DNA of 11,041 nucleotides. Origin: Salpingoeca rosetta. Lineage: Eukaryota; Opisthokonta; Choanoflagellata; Craspedida; Salpingoecidae. Each line of letters starts with the position of its first letter. The first letter of the stretch is position 1. Below the pieces are notes generated by a model. The model was not told the origin of the DNA. It worked only from the letters and a program-made list of their open reading frames with translations, and searched no databases. The DNA lies in contig NW_004754904.1 of the NCBI RefSeq assembly GCF_000188695.1, positions 554,222 to 565,262 on the forward strand, written 5' to 3'. Made by a program: the position numbers and the translations under genes. Below, piece after piece: positions 9,168 through 11,041 of this stretch.

Positions 9168-10217
9168 CACGCCGTGTGGCTTGCAAACACGCTCATACGC
9201 TGTATTGCCACGGCCCACTCGTCCCCCCCCCTATCCGCTTGTTTCCCTCACTCCTCCTTTCCCTTGACTCTCGTTCTCCTATCCCTTTCGTTCCTCGTCC
9301 AATCACTGCAACATCAGATTGAGCGAACCCGGCAGGAGCACAACGCGAGGGAGACGGAGCTTGCAAGTCTGGTGACGGCGCTTGAAGAGGAGCTGATGGC
9401 CACCACGGAGCAGGTGCGCAAGGAGAAGGCGACGCTGATCCAGGCGCTGCGTGACAAGGACGGCGAGCGCCGCGAGGCTGTGCAGCAGGTCAGCTCTCTC
9501 AAGAAACAGGTGCAGTTGCTCATGGAGGAGCAGGAAGCGCGCGAGCGGGAGTATGCCGAGCGCGCGACCGCCGCTGCTGCCGCCGTTTCTGTTGACGACT
9601 CAGACACGGGCTCGTCAGGACCACCACATTCATCGTCATCATCGTCATTGCCTTCACCGCCGCCGGCCAGCAAGGCGACGCGCGCGCGCGGGCAGCCGGA
9701 TGCGGGCAGTGGTGAGGAGCAGGACGCGGTGGTGAAGCAGACGCCAGCGTGGCGCAAGCAAGACGCCATGCTGGCACTCAACAGCACGGCGGCAGTTGCG
9801 AGCACACCCGCACCACACACAGCTGGTGTCGCTGGCAAGAAAGGGAAGAAGGGCAAGTGCAGAGGAAAGGGCAAGAAGGCGCGCAGCGACCAGCACAGCG
9901 TGAGCGCGATTGTTGGCGATGGCGGTGGTGTGGTTCCCATGACAGACCTGGCTGAGTACCGCAACCACCTCATGGACATGACGCAGCGCAACGCGTCCAC
10001 CGTGTCCGCCCCTTGCTTCTACACCAACGACAGCATCGCTGACGACACACGGCTTGGCGGCGACAACGACGATGACGATGATGTCGGCGACGACATGAAC
10101 GAGAGCGCGCACCACCCGAAAGTGTACATCAACCCGCGCATGCGTGAAGGGTTCTTCAAGCGCATGGGTCGGCGCCTTCGTAGGCGCAAGGACGGGCGCG
10201 GCTACCATCACATGTAG
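5306..10217 (+). CDS. large coiled-coil protein with Ser/Thr-Pro-rich, KEN-containing N-terminus; function unknown
   Basis: I do not recognise this gene. Exons 5306-6166, 6501-7574, 7878-8622, 8872-8981 and 9318-10217 give 1,229 residues. Introns are GT..AG and in phases 0, 0, 1 and 0, each consistent across its junction. Residues 1-287 look disordered and Ser/Thr/Asn-rich, with 16 Ser/Thr-Pro pairs and KEN at 165-167 and 226-228. Exon 2 has a PxxP stretch (about 356-366), 11 Gln (412-422) and a basic helical segment (about 505-542) that ends near [13 protein letters not shown]. Coiled coils span about 689-776 and 850-1012, joined by a Thr/Ser-rich linker (790-845). The tail has a Ser/Pro linker, a [12 protein letters not shown] basic patch (1103-1118), an acidic run (1179-1189) and RRLRRR near the end. 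There is no signal peptide or membrane segment. Cytoskeletal, centrosomal or nuclear scaffold roles are guesses. The start is the first ATG after the CA repeat; the frame stays open upstream through repeat DNA, so the N-terminus is not proven. Confidence 0.85.
6167..6500 (+). other. coiled-coil gene intron 1, TG-rich
   Basis: A 334-base intron, GTGAGA to GGCAG, phase 0. About 6222-6358 is an interrupted TG tract, starting some 55 bases after the donor. The last 140 bases are mostly unique, with a weak CA stretch near 6400-6412. The open frame that continues from exon 1 to 6358 is read-through of the repeat. Confidence 0.85.
6873..6905 (+). repeat. CAG/CAA repeat coding for 11 glutamines
   Basis: Alternating CAG and CAA codons in exon 2 of the coiled-coil gene encode Gln 412-422, flanked by further Gln and Glu. 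The mixed codons make slippage less likely than in a pure CAG tract. Confidence 0.9.
7575..7877 (+). other. coiled-coil gene intron 2, tandem donor and TG repeat
   Basis: A 303-base intron. The donor GTACGT at 7575 keeps phase 0 with the acceptor CAG at 7875-7877; a second donor GTAAGT starts four bases later. TG-rich sequence fills about 7655-7750, and a pyrimidine-rich tract (about 7815-7874) precedes the acceptor. Confidence 0.85.
8623..8871 (+). other. coiled-coil gene intron 3 with a run of 17 G
   Basis: GTGCGG to GGCAG, phase 1, rebuilding a Glu codon (G|AA) inside the coiled-coil frame. TGTG followed by 17 G lies at 8700-8720, and T-rich sequence at about 8757-8830. There is no CA run. 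Confidence 0.85.
8982..9317 (+). other. coiled-coil gene intron 4 with complementary TG and CA runs
   Basis: A 336-base intron, GTGAAT to ATCAG, phase 0. Eight GT copies sit at 9029-9044 and 22 CA copies at 9123-9166, again TG first and CA second. A C/T-rich tract (about 9205-9305) precedes the acceptor. The heptad pattern continues across the junction (EEHQQE|IERTRQ), supporting the splice. Confidence 0.88.
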
Positions 10218-10836
10218 ATGGCATGCACGTGCCTGAGTGTTTGCTCGTATTTGTTTGTCTGTTTGTTTGTTTGTTTGTTTGTGCTTGTGTGTTTGCTTTG
10301 TTTGTGTGTGTGTGTGTGTGTGCGCGCGTTCTTGTGTGAGTGTGTGAGTGTGTGGTGTGTGCATGAGTGCTTGTGGGTTTCTGGTTGTGGTCGTCTGCTT
10401 GCATGACGTTGATAGATCTCTGTTCTTGATGATGGTGTCTGCGTGGAAACAGAAAATAGCATGGGCGTTTGTTCATCCGTCGCCTTTGTTGCAGCTCACG
10501 CAGTGCGTTGCGATGTGTTGCGTTTGCTGTTGGCCGTTCTTGTGTACATTTGCTTGTGTTGTTGTGGCGGTGGAAACATGGAGTGTTGCTTGGTCTTATT
10601 CCTAACACGATGTTCTTGGTTCGCCACATGTGTCATTTGACGGTTCGCCGTCGCATGGCATGAATGGTGTTTATTTGCTTGTTGTCAAAGCAAGTACAAG
10701 AGCGAGAAACGAGGTCGGGTGCAACATCAATGTGTTGAGAACAGTGCGCAATGATGACAGCTGATGGCAAGTGGGTAACTCGGGACTAGCGGTGGCGGTA
10801 AACGTGAACAGCATCAAAACTAGTGAATTAGGCGTG
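10218..10836. other. 3' flank of the coiled-coil gene and probable 3' flank of the converging third gene
   Basis: About 10248-10290 is a TTTG tetranucleotide tract, and about 10300-10360 a TG tract, both on the plus strand just after the stop. From 10361 to 10836 the sequence is unique and I see no convincing gene. It holds the minus-strand AATAAA at 10675-10670. Confidence 0.6.
10670..10675 (-). terminator. candidate polyadenylation signal AATAAA for the minus-strand third gene
   Basis: TTTATT on the plus strand reads AATAAA on the minus strand, 162 bases past the putative stop at 10837. I see no AATAAA or ATTAAA on the plus strand between 10218 and 10836, so the signal of the coiled-coil gene is non-canonical or not visible. 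Confidence 0.4.
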
Positions 10837-10962
10837 CTATCTTGGGTGGGCGTGCTGGCGCATGTCGGAGAGCAGCCCTTGCACGGATTCCATCGCGTGT
10901 GGGAGTCCAAGGGTGCACGCACTTGCAACGCGGCGCAACAGCAGCTGGTGCTCCGACGTGCG

Positions 10963-10963
<1 letters not shown>
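10837..10963 (-). CDS. probable last coding exon of a third gene (partial, C-terminal 42 residues)
   Basis: On the minus strand a CA repeat ends in CAG at 10966-10964 and is followed by an open frame that enters at the third codon position (phase 2). It runs from RTSEHQLLLRRVAS to LLSDMRQHAHPR and a TAG stop at 10839-10837. The composition (Leu/Arg/Ala, helical, no repeat translation) is coding-like. An AATAAA lies 162 bases past the stop on the same strand. The family is not recognisable from 42 residues. If real, the gene extends past the right edge and converges with the coiled-coil gene. It could instead be a chance open frame in 3' flanking DNA. Confidence 0.42.

Positions 10964-10964
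<1 letters not shown>

Positions 10965-11034
<70 letters not shown>
10965..11034. repeat. (TG)35 microsatellite abutting the third gene's acceptor
   Basis: Thirty-five uninterrupted TG copies on the plus strand, reading CA on the minus strand and ending directly in the CAG that would serve as the acceptor of the last exon at 10963. It is the longest pure dinucleotide run in the window. Confidence 0.95.
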
Positions 11035-11035
<1 letters not shown>

Positions 11036-11041
11036 ACGTGT

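Noticed and set aside
9314..10364. Minus-strand open frames of 228 and 236 codons opposite the last exon of the coiled-coil gene
   Set aside because: They are antisense shadows. The plus frame has continuous heptads, matched splice phases and a clear stop.
1..11041. Mobile elements, tRNA or rRNA genes
   Set aside because: I found no transposase or reverse-transcriptase coding, no paired terminal repeats with target-site duplication, and no tRNA cloverleaf or rRNA-like stretch. The repeats are simple sequence or minisatellites.

Overview
The window is nuclear DNA from an intron-rich, moderately GC-rich eukaryote. Two genes have many short introns of about 150 to 370 bases with GT..AG ends, exons keep their reading phase across the junctions, and the non-coding DNA is packed with TG/CA, TTTG and CT simple repeats. 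A unicellular holozoan such as a choanoflagellate would fit, because the RRP5 protein reads closer to animal PDCD11 than I would expect of a distant eukaryote. That placement is an inference from style and remembered family sequence, not a proof.

Layout. Positions 1-4856, minus strand: the 5' two fifths or so of the RRP5/PDCD11 ribosome-biogenesis gene. Twelve exons give the first 674 codons, from an N-terminal SFPRGG motif through six S1 RNA-binding repeats. The gene runs off the left edge. Positions 4857-5305: a head-to-head intergenic region of 449 bases, mostly TG repeat, an 8-base ACACAGAC-type minisatellite and a pure CA run. Positions 5306-10217, plus strand: a five-exon gene for a 1,229-residue protein that I do not recognise. 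It has a disordered N-terminus with two KEN motifs and 16 Ser/Thr-Pro sites, a polyglutamine run, two long coiled coils and a basic C-terminus. Positions 10218-10836: 3' flank with TTTG and TG repeats. Positions 10837-10963, minus strand: a probable last exon of a third gene that enters from the right, preceded in the sense direction by a 35-copy CA repeat at its acceptor.

RRP5 and the coiled-coil gene are divergent and could share a promoter. The coiled-coil gene and the third gene converge. Nothing else ties their functions together.

The most unusual pattern is in the introns. When each intron is read in the sense direction of its own gene, TG-type repeats lie toward the 5' splice site and CA-type repeats toward the 3' splice site, on both genomic strands. 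Several introns carry both and could fold into long UG:CA hairpins that bring the splice sites together.
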